From Niastella sp966211305 (lineage in GTDB: Bacteria > Bacteroidota > Bacteroidia > Chitinophagales > Chitinophagaceae), in NCBI GenBank assembly GCA_966211305.1, contig CBIHPC010000268.1:1-8624 (forward strand): 8,624 nucleotides of DNA, read 5' to 3'. Below are positions 1-7,564 of this stretch, one piece after another (positions within the stretch are counted from its first letter, which is position 1; the number at the start of each line of letters is the position of its first letter). The notes below the pieces were generated by a model. The model was not told where the DNA came from, did not search any database, and worked only from the letters and a program-made list of their open reading frames with translations. The position numbers and the translations under genes are program-made.

Positions 1-3000
1 AGGCCTGGCTGCCCTGTAAACGGTCGATGAACCAGAGCCGTTCCTGCGCGTAGGACAGTGGAACAAGGCCGCCAGTTGTTCTTTTGGTAATGGATGGCAG
101 GGATTGGGCTGCCGACAAAGAAGCGATGAGCCCGGAAAGGGCGGCAATCGTTGGATGCAGGAAGATATCGCGCACACTCACTTCCCTGCCGGTTATTTTT
201 CTAACTGCTGCGACCATGCGCATGGCCATCAGCGAGTGGCCGCCCAGTTCAAAGAAGTTATCATCGATGCCTATGGGTGTTACATCGAGTAACTGTTCCC
301 AGATAGCGGCCAGTGCAGCTTCCGGTTCATTGCGCGGCGCTGTATATTCTTTGTTTTTGGCTGCTGCGAGCTCCAAAGCGGCCAGTTGTTTTCTATCTAC
401 CTTGCCATTAGGGGTAAGTGGGATACTGTCCAGCTCTACCAGCAGCGAGGGCACCATGTAGGCCGGCAGTTTACTGCTTAAAAAATGTTGTACTGCTTCG
501 CGGTTATAGCCGGCAGTGGCCACCACATACCCTATGAGTCTTGGATGGGTTTCTGTGCTCACGACCACTACGGCCTGTTTTACGCCGGGGCTTTCTGCCA
601 GCACATGTTCCACCTCACCGGGCTCAATGCGGTAACCGCGCAGCTTTACCTGGTCGTCCATGCGGCCCAGGTATTCGAGGTTGCCGTCGGGCAACCAGCG
701 GGCCAGGTCGCCCGTGCGATATAAACGGCCTTGCCCAAAGGGGTTGGCTATAAATTTTTCTGTTGTGAGTTCAGGACGGTTGAGGTAACCTTTTGCCACG
801 CCTGCGCCGCCTATGCATAACTCACCGGCTACGCCTACAGGGCATAACATGCCTGCTTTGTCTACTATATAGATCTGGGTATTGGCTATCGGCCGGCCAA
901 TATTAACCTTCTCTTCCTTTATCAATAGTTTCGAAGCAGACCAGATAGTAGTTTCAGTAGGACCGTACATATTCCATACTGCAGCCTGGCTCAGTGCTAC
1001 CAGGTTGTCTTTAAGCGAGTCGGGCAAGGCTTCGCCTCCGGTTAAAATGGTAACTTCTTCCTCATTTTGCCAACCGCTTTCCAATAACAGCTGCCAGGTT
1101 GATGGAGTTGCCTGCATAAGTGCAGGTCGCAGTTTCGATACCAACATGTTCAACCTTCGTCCATCCGATACATCATCCCTGTCAGCTATATATACCTGTC
1201 CCCCGGTTACCAGTGGAAGGAACAACTCCAGACACGAGATATCGAAACAATAAGTAGTTACAGCCAGAATCGAGGGGCAATGGGAAAGTTCAAGCTGCCG
1301 TATCATACCGGCAAGAAAGTTGGCCAGTGAGTGATGCCCGATCATTACGCCTTTTGGCATTCCTGTACTGCCCGAGGTATAAATGATATAGGCAAGCTGG
1401 CCTGGTAAAGGCCGTTCGTGCAATGGTAACAGGAGGGTTTCCATAATAGCAGGCCAATCGTCGTCAAGACAAACTGGCTCCACTCCCACCCCTTCTGTAA
1501 AAAGATCACGCCAGGCCGACATTGTTACAACCAGCCCGGCATTTGTATCCTTAAGCATATAACTGATACGAGCAGCCGGATAAGCAGGGTCTATGGGCAC
1601 GTAACATGCTCCCGCTTTCAAAATACCTATTATTCCCACTAACATTTCCACACCCCGGTCAACACACAAGGGTACAGGTGTTTCGGGCCGCACACCCCTG
1701 GCTTTCAGATAATGCGCCAGTTGGCTGGCAGCCATATCGAGCTCCCGGTAAGTGAGCTGCTTTCCCTTATGCAGAACGGCCGCTGCTGCGGGCGTTCTTT
1801 GCACCTGGGCCTCAAAGAGATCAGGAAAGGTTTCATTACTTACAGGCACAAACGTATCATTAAATGTATGCCGCAGTAAATGTTCTTCAGTAGGTGTAAG
1901 TATGTTGATAACTGAAACCCGGCTGGTGCAATTGGCTGTAACGGATATCAGCAACTGCTCGTAATGGTCGAGCAGCTTTTTCATCCGGTCTTCTTTATAC
2001 AGATCGCTGCAATAAGTGAGCGCCAACTGCAGGCCACCATTAGAGTTGGTAATATCAAAACTTACGTCATATCTGGCTTTAACAACGGGTGCGTCTTCTC
2101 TAATGATGTGAAGATCATCAAGACGCGGCCACTGTTCTTCCATATCATTCTGCACATTAAATAGCACCTGGAATACCGGATGCCGGCTCATATCTCTTCC
2201 ATGCCCCAGCGCTTCCACTACTTTTTCAAATGGCACTTCCTGGTGTTCATAGGCACTTAATGTAATTTCCTTCATTCGCTGCAACAAGCCGGCAAAAGGC
2301 TCATTTTCATCCAACCTGCTTCTCAATACCACGGTATTGATAAAGAATCCAATGAGCCCTTCCAGTTCCTGATGCTGGCGGCCGGCTACAGGGCTGCCTA
2401 CATAAATATCCGTTTGCCCGGTATACCGGTATAATAAAACATGAAAAGCACCCAGCAGCGTCATGAACAGGGTAACGCCCTGTTGCTCGGATAAACGGAT
2501 CAACGCCTCCTTTAAGTCTTTATCAATATGTTTTATTACAATATTTCCATTACTGCTTTGCTCATGAGGGCGCGCATAATCTGATGGCAGCTCCAATGGC
2601 TGCAGGTCCTTCAGCTGCTGTTTCCAGTATTGGAGCTTGTGCGATAACAATTCATTTGTAAAATATTTCCTTTGCCACACGGCATAATCCGCAAATTGAA
2701 TATCCAAAGGCGAGAGCACAGAGCCTTTGCTTTGTGGAGGTTGATTATACAATGCCGACAACTCCTTCGCCATAATACCCATCGACCATCCATCAGCTGC
2801 TATATGATGCATTACTACAACCAGCACATGTTCTTCCGGTGACAGTGTTATCACACTTACCCGGAGCATATAATCAGCCGAAAGATCAAAACGAGTATAC
2901 ATCAGCTGCCCCAGATAAAGCGACAGTGAACCTGCCTGGGACACACAGGCCGCGTGATCAGTCAACTGTATTTCCCACCCATCAGCCGGCTTTACCTCCT

Positions 3001-3442
3001 GGTAACCAACACCCTCTTTTTCCTTTATGACAGTTCGCAATATTTCATGACGGCCGACAATAGTTCTGAAAGCCAGTTCAAGCCTTTTTTTGTTCAGCTT
3101 CCCGTTAAGCCTGAACAGGTAAGGCATGTTATACTGCACACTTCCCTGCAGGGAATCTACAAACCACAAACGTTCCTGCGAAAACGAAAGCGGCAGCATT
3201 CCCATTTGTTTATCAGCAGCCGGCCATATTCTTCTGTTCGTTGTTTTACCAGTTGCCGAATCAGGACGTTGCGACAGAAACGCCTTTATAACCTCCTTAT
3301 TCGCTGCGATGAGGTCCAACAACTCCTGTTCAACATCTTCATGCCGGAGAACTCTCAGCCTTAACTTATCTCCTTCCAGTATAAAGCCAATACCTCTCCT
3401 GCCGGCTTTTTCGATAAGGCCTTCAACTGTAATATTCGTCAT
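1..3442 (-). CDS. NRPS with N-terminal TubC-type docking domain: dock-C-A(Gly)-PCP-C (C-terminus outside window)
   Basis: The frame is open for all 1147 codons from the ATG at 3442 to base 2. Residues 3-58 resemble a TubC_N (beta-hairpin) docking domain: GLIEKAGRRGIGFILEGDKL, then an acidic helix reaching FLSQRP. A C domain (about 82-520) begins LPLSFSQERLWF and has the active-site motif HHIAADG (212-218). It is presumably of the LCL type, since the upstream module visible here has no epimerase. The A domain (about 536-1025) has A3 YTSGSTGMPKG (688-698), A5 NMYGPTETT, A7 YRTGDLARW, A8 and A10 PNGKVDRK (K1014). Pocket residues D734, I735, L738, Q777, L800, G802, M825, I833, W834 and K1014 spell DILQLGMIWK, one change from the glycine code DILQLGLIWK as I recall it. 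The PCP has FFELGGHSL, with Ser1070 as the phosphopantetheine site. A second C domain begins at LVPLSYAQERLWFIDRLQGS and leaves the window. The start has no Shine-Dalgarno, but it places the docking domain exactly at the N-terminus. Confidence 0.95.
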   Translation of the reverse strand, partial: MTNITVEGLIEKAGRRGIGFILEGDKLRLRVLRHEDVEQELLDLIAANKEVIKAFLSQRPDSATGKTTNRRIWPAADKQMGMLPLSFSQERLWFVDSLQGSVQYNMPYLFRLNGKLNKKRLELAFRTIVGRHEILRTVIKEKEGVGYQEVKPADGWEIQLTDHAACVSQAGSLSLYLGQLMYTRFDLSADYMLRVSVITLSPEEHVLVVVMHHIAADGWSMGIMAKELSALYNQPPQSKGSVLSPLDIQFADYAVWQRKYFTNELLSHKLQYWKQQLKDLQPLELPSDYARPHEQSSNGNIVIKHIDKDLKEALIRLSEQQGVTLFMTLLGAFHVLLYRYTGQTDIYVGSPVAGRQHQELEGLIGFFINTVVLRSRLDENEPFAGLLQRMKEITLSAYEHQEVPFEKVVEALGHGRDMSRHPVFQVLFNVQNDMEEQWPRLDDLHIIREDAPVVKARYDVSFDITNSNGGLQLALTYCSDLYKEDRMKKLLDHYEQLLISVTANCTSRVSVINILTPTEEHLLRHTFNDTFVPVSNETFPDLFEAQVQRTPAAAAVLHKGKQLTYRELDMAASQLAHYLKARGVRPETPVPLCVDRGVEMLVGIIGILKAGACYVPIDPAYPAARISYMLKDTNAGLVVTMSAWRDLFTEGVGVEPVCLDDDWPAIMETLLLPLHERPLPGQLAYIIYTSGSTGMPKGVMIGHHSLANFLAGMIRQLELSHCPSILAVTTYCFDISCLELFLPLVTGGQVYIADRDDVSDGRRLNMLVSKLRPALMQATPSTWQLLLESGWQNEEEVTILTGGEALPDSLKDNLVALSQAAVWNMYGPTETTIWSASKLLIKEEKVNIGRPIANTQIYIVDKAGMLCPVGVAGELCIGGAGVAKGYLNRPELTTEKFIANPFGQGRLYRTGDLARWLPDGNLEYLGRMDDQVKLRGYRIEPGEVEHVLAESPGVKQAVVVVSTETHPRLIGYVVATAGYNREAVQHFLSSKLPAYMVPSLLVELDSIPLTPNGKVDRKQLAALELAAAKNKEYTAPRNEPEAALAAIWEQLLDVTPIGIDDNFFELGGHSLMAMRMVAAVRKITGREVSVRDIFLHPTIAALSGLIASLSAAQSLPSITKRTTGGLVPLSYAQERLWFIDRLQGSQA

Positions 3443-3547
3443 AAGAAATTACTTAAGCGTAGGATATGCCAATAAATGATGTTACCGGGACCAATAACAC
3501 TGAATCCCGGGTTACAATGAGTGGTATAAATTAATAAGGAGGGTTTA
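3443..3547 (-). other. Intergenic gap between hydroxylase and downstream NRPS
   Basis: This is the longest non-coding stretch in the window. The hydroxylase ends with tandem stops (TGA, then TAA in frame just inside the gap). The rest is AT-rich apart from a small GC inverted repeat. I looked for a Bacteroidota promoter (TTG near -33 and TAnnTTTG near -7) in gene direction and found no convincing match, so the downstream NRPS is most likely read through from upstream. An internal promoter is possible but not shown. Confidence 0.6.
3485..3510. repeat. Short inverted repeat (possible hairpin) in the intergenic gap
   Basis: The arms ccggga (3485-3490) and tcccgg (3505-3510) can pair as a 6-bp GC-rich stem around a 14-base loop. 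A direct repeat, gttac, overlaps or abuts the two arms (3481-3485 and 3511-3515). No T-run follows in gene direction, so this is not a classical rho-independent terminator. It could be a weak attenuator, a processing site or chance. Confidence 0.4.
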
Positions 3548-5164
3548 TCAGCCAACCAGGTTTAGGTTCTTTTCATAGAGGATCTCTTTTTCTCCATACA
3601 GGCGCTCTGCAATGACACCTCTTTGCTGACAGATCTGCACCAATTTGTTCGATTGAACAATAGGGTTTGAGTCTTCTGTATATTTAATACTACTGATAAA
3701 CTCGAGCCAGGGCTCCTGCCCCATTGCATATACGTATGTTTCTTTCGGATGAAAAATATCTACGAGTGACATGCCTTTAGCGCAATCCGACCCCGCGAGT
3801 CTTCTGCTTCCATCCTGGTCCCTTGCCAGTTTTTTTGTCAATAAGGGGCCGTAAAGCCAGGTTAACGGCGCGCCGTCACATTCCATTCCCAGAAATATCA
3901 CATCTACATCTCCTATTTCTCTGTGCACATGTTTATATAACATAGGCTCCATTACCCTGGAGTCTGCCATGAACAATAATTTAAAAGAGCCTATTCTTAC
4001 ATAAAAGCAGGCTTTGGTCAATATGTTCAGATCACTATGTTCTCCTGTAAATGGAATGCCCATGATGGCCACATCTTCAAAATGAATGGTCTCCATTTCA
4101 TCTATTTCCTTTACATTATTGAAACCGATGCTGTTGAACATCAGCTTAAGCTGGGGATCCTCCAGTCTGCCGCCCCTGGTGCTGGGGACAATGATGTTTT
4201 TTATTTTATGCCGCAAAGGCAACAGGGTCTCAAAAAGTATATGGTCCTGGTGATTATGCGTTATGAGCACGTAGTCGATCGTATCTGGCAGGTCGATGTC
4301 TGAAAAATGTTCAATGTCTGAGTGATAACCATAATAACTGATAAGCGGATCGAGCAGGATGCTGACGTCCTTTGTTTCAACCAGTATACAGGCATGACCA
4401 AAATAACGCATCCTGACCTTGTCACCATTATATTTCTTATACACCGGGTGCGGGGTTTCCGTAAAAAAGGTTGCGAAAAGAGGCATCTGATCGGGAGCAA
4501 TTCCTAGTAATGCACTGATATATGTTATTGATTGAGGCGTTCTTTTCATTTTGGCAAGCTCATCTATGCCGGGATGATCAAAAGGAATTTCCAGCTGTAA
4601 AACATCCGGTTCCTTCAAACGGGGTGTACTTAAACTGAATGGCCGGTGATCGTTGTTGGTTATCCAAAGCGCTATGCTCTGAGCCCCTTTATCATAAAAC
4701 TCACTCTGGTACAAAAGAGACTCAAAAAAACGGAAACTACAATTATTATTCCTGTCATAGTACAATTCCACATATCCCCGCAGTATGGGTGGTACCTTTT
4801 CATAAAGTGTCTCCAGCGAATACCCTTTAGCATGTGCCTGCAGCATTGCGTCCAGCTCTTTTATTGCCTTTGCCAGCTCAAACATCCGGGCGCTTCGGGT
4901 CATTATTTTTTCCTTCAATGCCGTTACTTCATCTACCCGTTTCCCACCAAGGTCCATAAACGGCCCCCCTCTCATTTTGGGATTCAAGACGGCCTGCCGG
5001 TGTACATCGGGCGCCAGTATATAAGAATCCATAATCTCTATGTGCCTTCCTACGGTATTCATTGCAGCCGTAGGCGGCGAAACAAGATGCGACCATGCGT
5101 ACCAGTTATCAACCAGTGGTTCAATTACCACATTTGGCTTCAGGTACATTTTCTTTTCACTCAT
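3548..5164 (-). CDS. CmlA-like diiron beta-hydroxylase (metallo-beta-lactamase fold) acting on PCP-bound amino acid
   Basis: This 538-residue protein has a roughly 245-residue N-terminal domain followed by a metallo-beta-lactamase-fold domain starting near RMRYFGHACILVET (251-264). The metal motif is HNHQDH (H303, H305, D307, H308), with later ligands E375 in FTGEHSD and D401 in MADSR. These sit exactly two residues earlier than the diiron ligands I recall for CmlA of chloramphenicol biosynthesis (H305, H307, D309, H310, E377, D403; 532 residues). CmlA uses O2 to hydroxylate the beta-carbon of an amino acid held on a carrier protein. Length, two-domain build and NRPS setting all agree, so a plain hydrolase or beta-lactamase is much less likely. 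The conserved-looking C-terminal block MECDGAPLTWLYGPLLTK (427-444) and YAMGQEPWLEF (479-489) fit this family too. The start overlaps the thioesterase stop (ATGA). The gene ends in tandem stops, TGA then TAA. The substrate module is unknown; it cannot be the glycine module encoded downstream. Confidence 0.85.
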   Translation of the reverse strand: MSEKKMYLKPNVVIEPLVDNWYAWSHLVSPPTAAMNTVGRHIEIMDSYILAPDVHRQAVLNPKMRGGPFMDLGGKRVDEVTALKEKIMTRSARMFELAKAIKELDAMLQAHAKGYSLETLYEKVPPILRGYVELYYDRNNNCSFRFFESLLYQSEFYDKGAQSIALWITNNDHRPFSLSTPRLKEPDVLQLEIPFDHPGIDELAKMKRTPQSITYISALLGIAPDQMPLFATFFTETPHPVYKKYNGDKVRMRYFGHACILVETKDVSILLDPLISYYGYHSDIEHFSDIDLPDTIDYVLITHNHQDHILFETLLPLRHKIKNIIVPSTRGGRLEDPQLKLMFNSIGFNNVKEIDEMETIHFEDVAIMGIPFTGEHSDLNILTKACFYVRIGSFKLLFMADSRVMEPMLYKHVHREIGDVDVIFLGMECDGAPLTWLYGPLLTKKLARDQDGSRRLAGSDCAKGMSLVDIFHPKETYVYAMGQEPWLEFISSIKYTEDSNPIVQSNKLVQICQQRGVIAERLYGEKEILYEKNLNLVG

Positions 5165-5883
5165 GATGAAAATGCTTTAGTGTAAGGAAATATTTTTTCA
5201 ACGATAATCTGAACGACCTCCCGGGGGTAATTCAGAATAAAGAAATGCTTTCCGGGCATTTGTCTAAAATCAACCGGGCAGGTAGTTTCCTGTTGCCAGA
5301 GATGAATATCTGCTACCTCCATGTCTTCTTCGGCACCCGTGATCACCGTCATCGGAATATCAAATGGGTGATCGTACACATAGTTGAAAGCTTCAGAAAC
5401 AGCAAAATCCGCTCTCAAAACCGGCTCAAAATACTCCCATAGCTCTTTGTTCTCCAGTACTTCTTCCGGACAACCGTCAAGTTCTTTTATCTCATCGATA
5501 AATTCTTTTTCACCCATCAGGTGCCGTTTTTTCTCTTCTCTCGAAACAGCAGAGGGGCCGGTGGTACCCGTAATAAAAAGATGCAATGGCATACGTTGCC
5601 GCCGGTCGTTGATCTTCCTGAGCAAAAAATAAGCTACCACTCCACCCATACTATGCCCGTAAAAAGCATAATCAGCTTCTTCGATAGCATCACAGATGCG
5701 TGCATACAGATCATCGATAAGGTCATCCATGTTAGTAATAAAGGGCTCTTTACTTCTTGCTCCGCGGCCCGGGTACTCCACTGGTACCAAATTCAAAAAA
5801 GAAGGTAGTGCCTGCTCATACTCCCTGTATGAATACCTGTTTCCGCCTGCAAAAGGGAAACAAAATAGATTGATCTTTTTCAT
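5161..5883 (-). CDS. Type II (stand-alone) thioesterase of an NRPS cluster, GrsT/SrfAD-like
   Basis: This is a 240-residue alpha/beta hydrolase, the usual length for type II thioesterases. These cytosolic editing enzymes hydrolyse wrong or stalled acyl groups from PCP domains and so regenerate carriers. The N-terminus LFCFPFAGGNRYSY and the PVEYPGRGAR segment (34-43) are typical of the family. The nucleophile is Ser78 in GHSMG, with His213 in PGKHFF as catalytic base and Asp187 in GAEED as the likely acid. This spacing resembles SrfAD, whose triad I recall as S86, D190 and H216. It is a separate protein, not fused to a synthetase, and an editing role is more likely than product release, although release in trans cannot be excluded. 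A fair Shine-Dalgarno, AGGAAG, lies ten bases before the ATG. The TGA stop overlaps the ATG of the next gene, which suggests translational coupling to the hydroxylase gene. Confidence 0.94.
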   Translation of the reverse strand: MKKINLFCFPFAGGNRYSYREYEQALPSFLNLVPVEYPGRGARSKEPFITNMDDLIDDLYARICDAIEEADYAFYGHSMGGVVAYFLLRKINDRRQRMPLHLFITGTTGPSAVSREEKKRHLMGEKEFIDEIKELDGCPEEVLENKELWEYFEPVLRADFAVSEAFNYVYDHPFDIPMTVITGAEEDMEVADIHLWQQETTCPVDFRQMPGKHFFILNYPREVVQIIVEKIFPYTKAFSS

Positions 5884-5885
5884 AA

Positions 5886-7526
5886 TTATAATTCTTCCTG
5901 TACCAGTTTTGTTTCACTGACAATTCGGCCATGGTTAAACTTTACTACCCGGTCGGCTACATTATAAAATTCATCATCATGCGAAACAGCCACAATAGTT
6001 TTTCCCATACCTCTTATATATTCAAGCCATTCCATATAAAAATATCGTCTGTTCACCGGGTCCTGCTCTGCGGCCCATTCATCCAGTACTATTATGGGTT
6101 TATCTTCGAGGAGCGCCAGCAGCAGTGCAAGCCGTTTTTGCTGTCCTTTTGATAACCGCGTATCAATACGCCCGTCGTCATAATTAATATTTAAAACGCC
6201 ATCGAGGTTCACCCGGTTTTTGAGATCATGTAAGGTGTCATTATCCTTTGTCAGCTTGTGTTCATCATAATTGCCATTGAATAGATGATGGTTGCTGAAT
6301 ACGACAGCCATATTGTTGCTAAACAGCTGAAATTCCGTCCAGCTTACTTCTTTATCGTTTATGTAAATCTTACCTTCCACAGGTTTGCATAAGCCGGTAA
6401 GCAGATTGATAAATGTTGTTTTTCCACTTCCATTTCCTCCTACAATAAATACGATCTCCTGTTTGTACACCTGAAAATCGGGCAGGTGCAGTTCAAATGA
6501 GGAATGATTCTCATCCTCGTACCTGCAGCAAATATTTTCAAACCTGATAGAGAAACAGTCCTGTTTTACAGTGTCAGGTAATTCATCCGGCACTGCATCT
6601 GTCTCCAGTTGGGCGTCGATCCTGTTGATGCGATCGACGGCTATTTTTAATGCCGTATAATATGGGAAAACCATGATCAGCTGGGATATCGGCGAACGCA
6701 TAAACAGCACAGTGGTAATAAAGGCCGTGAGTTCGGCTGTGCCCATTTTGAATACAGTTGGCAAAAAGAATATTACGAATCCCAATACGAGGTACCAGCT
6801 GTAAGCACCCATTAGCTCGGTGCGGGCATAACTTTTTGAGGTCTTTACACTCAATTCTTTTGCTCTAAGCTTATTTTTAAGAATGTATTTGTTAAACAGG
6901 TTATTGTTTCTTAAAAAGGATATCCTGATCTGTTTGAAGCCGGTTACCAGTTCGCTTATAAAATGATAGTATACATCCTGCAGGTCCCGTAATTTATTCA
7001 GGTCCTTTTCTACCTTCCTGTTCTGATAAAGGTATGCCACCAACAAAAAAATCATAACGATCACAACTGCCAGGCAGCCTGTTGGCGAAACCCAGAAAAA
7101 GTAGATCAGAGAACATACGATAGTGACGGCAGCGTTAATGAACGCAATAAAAACTTCAGGTATGCGGCTTAAAACGCGGGTATCCCACATGGCAGCATAC
7201 AGTTTTTCAGCACCAAGTTTCAAAAATGATTCGAATGATGCATTACGCACCTTGCCGATAAGTTTCAACTCAAGATCATGCATCATATCATTGCTTAACC
7301 GTATCATCTTATTCTGGAACAGGCTGCTGGCAATGAAGGAAAAGATCAGCAGGCCAATGAATAACGGGAAAGGATAACTTCCCAGCAGTGGAACAGACTT
7401 TCCGCCCAATGCCATATTGATGGTTATCAAAATGCCGATATTCGTAAGGCTGCTTATAATGCTTAGAAGCACCATAAAGGAATAAAAAAATATCGACCTG
7501 GATTTAAATATGTTAAAAACAGTCAT
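5886..7526 (-). CDS. Cyclic-peptide export ABC transporter, fused membrane and ATPase domains (SyrD/PvdE type)
   Basis: This 546-residue half-transporter probably exports the peptide product, or a precursor, across the inner membrane. About six hydrophobic segments are visible, near residues 12-35, 52-70, 124-145, 150-168, 240-258 and 265-288. The nucleotide-binding domain follows from about residue 325. It has Walker A GGNGSGKTT (363-371, K369), the signature LSKGQ (458-462), Walker B ending LDEW (D482, E483) and the H-loop histidine H516. The run GQQKRLALLLALLEDKPI followed by DEWAAEQDP is characteristic of the SyrD/PvdE cyclic-peptide and siderophore exporters. The Q-loop position reads VVFSNHHLF and has no glutamine; as I recall, this family often has serine or aspartate there. 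The ATG is 37 bases after the upstream NRPS stop, with no clear Shine-Dalgarno. The gene ends TAA, two bases before the thioesterase start, so they are surely co-transcribed. The transported substrate is inferred from context. Confidence 0.93.
   Translation of the reverse strand: MTVFNIFKSRSIFFYSFMVLLSIISSLTNIGILITINMALGGKSVPLLGSYPFPLFIGLLIFSFIASSLFQNKMIRLSNDMMHDLELKLIGKVRNASFESFLKLGAEKLYAAMWDTRVLSRIPEVFIAFINAAVTIVCSLIYFFWVSPTGCLAVVIVMIFLLVAYLYQNRKVEKDLNKLRDLQDVYYHFISELVTGFKQIRISFLRNNNLFNKYILKNKLRAKELSVKTSKSYARTELMGAYSWYLVLGFVIFFLPTVFKMGTAELTAFITTVLFMRSPISQLIMVFPYYTALKIAVDRINRIDAQLETDAVPDELPDTVKQDCFSIRFENICCRYEDENHSSFELHLPDFQVYKQEIVFIVGGNGSGKTTFINLLTGLCKPVEGKIYINDKEVSWTEFQLFSNNMAVVFSNHHLFNGNYDEHKLTKDNDTLHDLKNRVNLDGVLNINYDDGRIDTRLSKGQQKRLALLLALLEDKPIIVLDEWAAEQDPVNRRYFYMEWLEYIRGMGKTIVAVSHDDEFYNVADRVVKFNHGRIVSETKLVQEEL
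5894..5899 (-). promoter_or_regulatory. Shine-Dalgarno-like site of the thioesterase gene
   Basis: AGGAAG lies ten bases upstream of the ATG at 5883, inside the last codons of the transporter gene. It is the only purine-rich ribosome site of any strength that I see at the four starts in this window, and it supports the chosen start. Confidence 0.5.
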
Positions 7527-7564
7527 AACGATTTACATCTTTAAACGGTACTGCCGGTAAAATG

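Noticed and set aside
84..1253. Plus-strand open frames opposite the C-terminal part of the Gly NRPS
   Set aside because: They are antisense shadows. The minus strand here encodes continuous A10, PCP and C1 motifs, and the plus-strand products show no recognisable domain.
2954..3364. Plus-strand open frame of 136 codons
   Set aside because: It lies opposite the NRPS docking domain and start of the C domain and has no recognisable motif.
3548..5164. Reading the metallo-beta-lactamase-fold gene as an antibiotic-resistance lactamase or a simple hydrolase
   Set aside because: The large N-terminal domain, the E375 and D401 ligand pattern and the NRPS context fit the CmlA family much better.
5161..5164. 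Possible frameshift joining thioesterase and hydroxylase
   Set aside because: Both proteins have complete, family-typical ends; the ATGA overlap is ordinary translational coupling.
4646..5185. Plus-strand open frame of 179 codons
   Set aside because: It lies opposite the hydroxylase N-terminal domain, which aligns with a known family; the plus-strand product is rich in unlikely residues and has no motif.
7527..7564. Promoter or terminator between the first NRPS and the transporter
   Set aside because: Only a 3-bp stem can be drawn and no promoter-like pair is present; the short gap fits a continuous operon.
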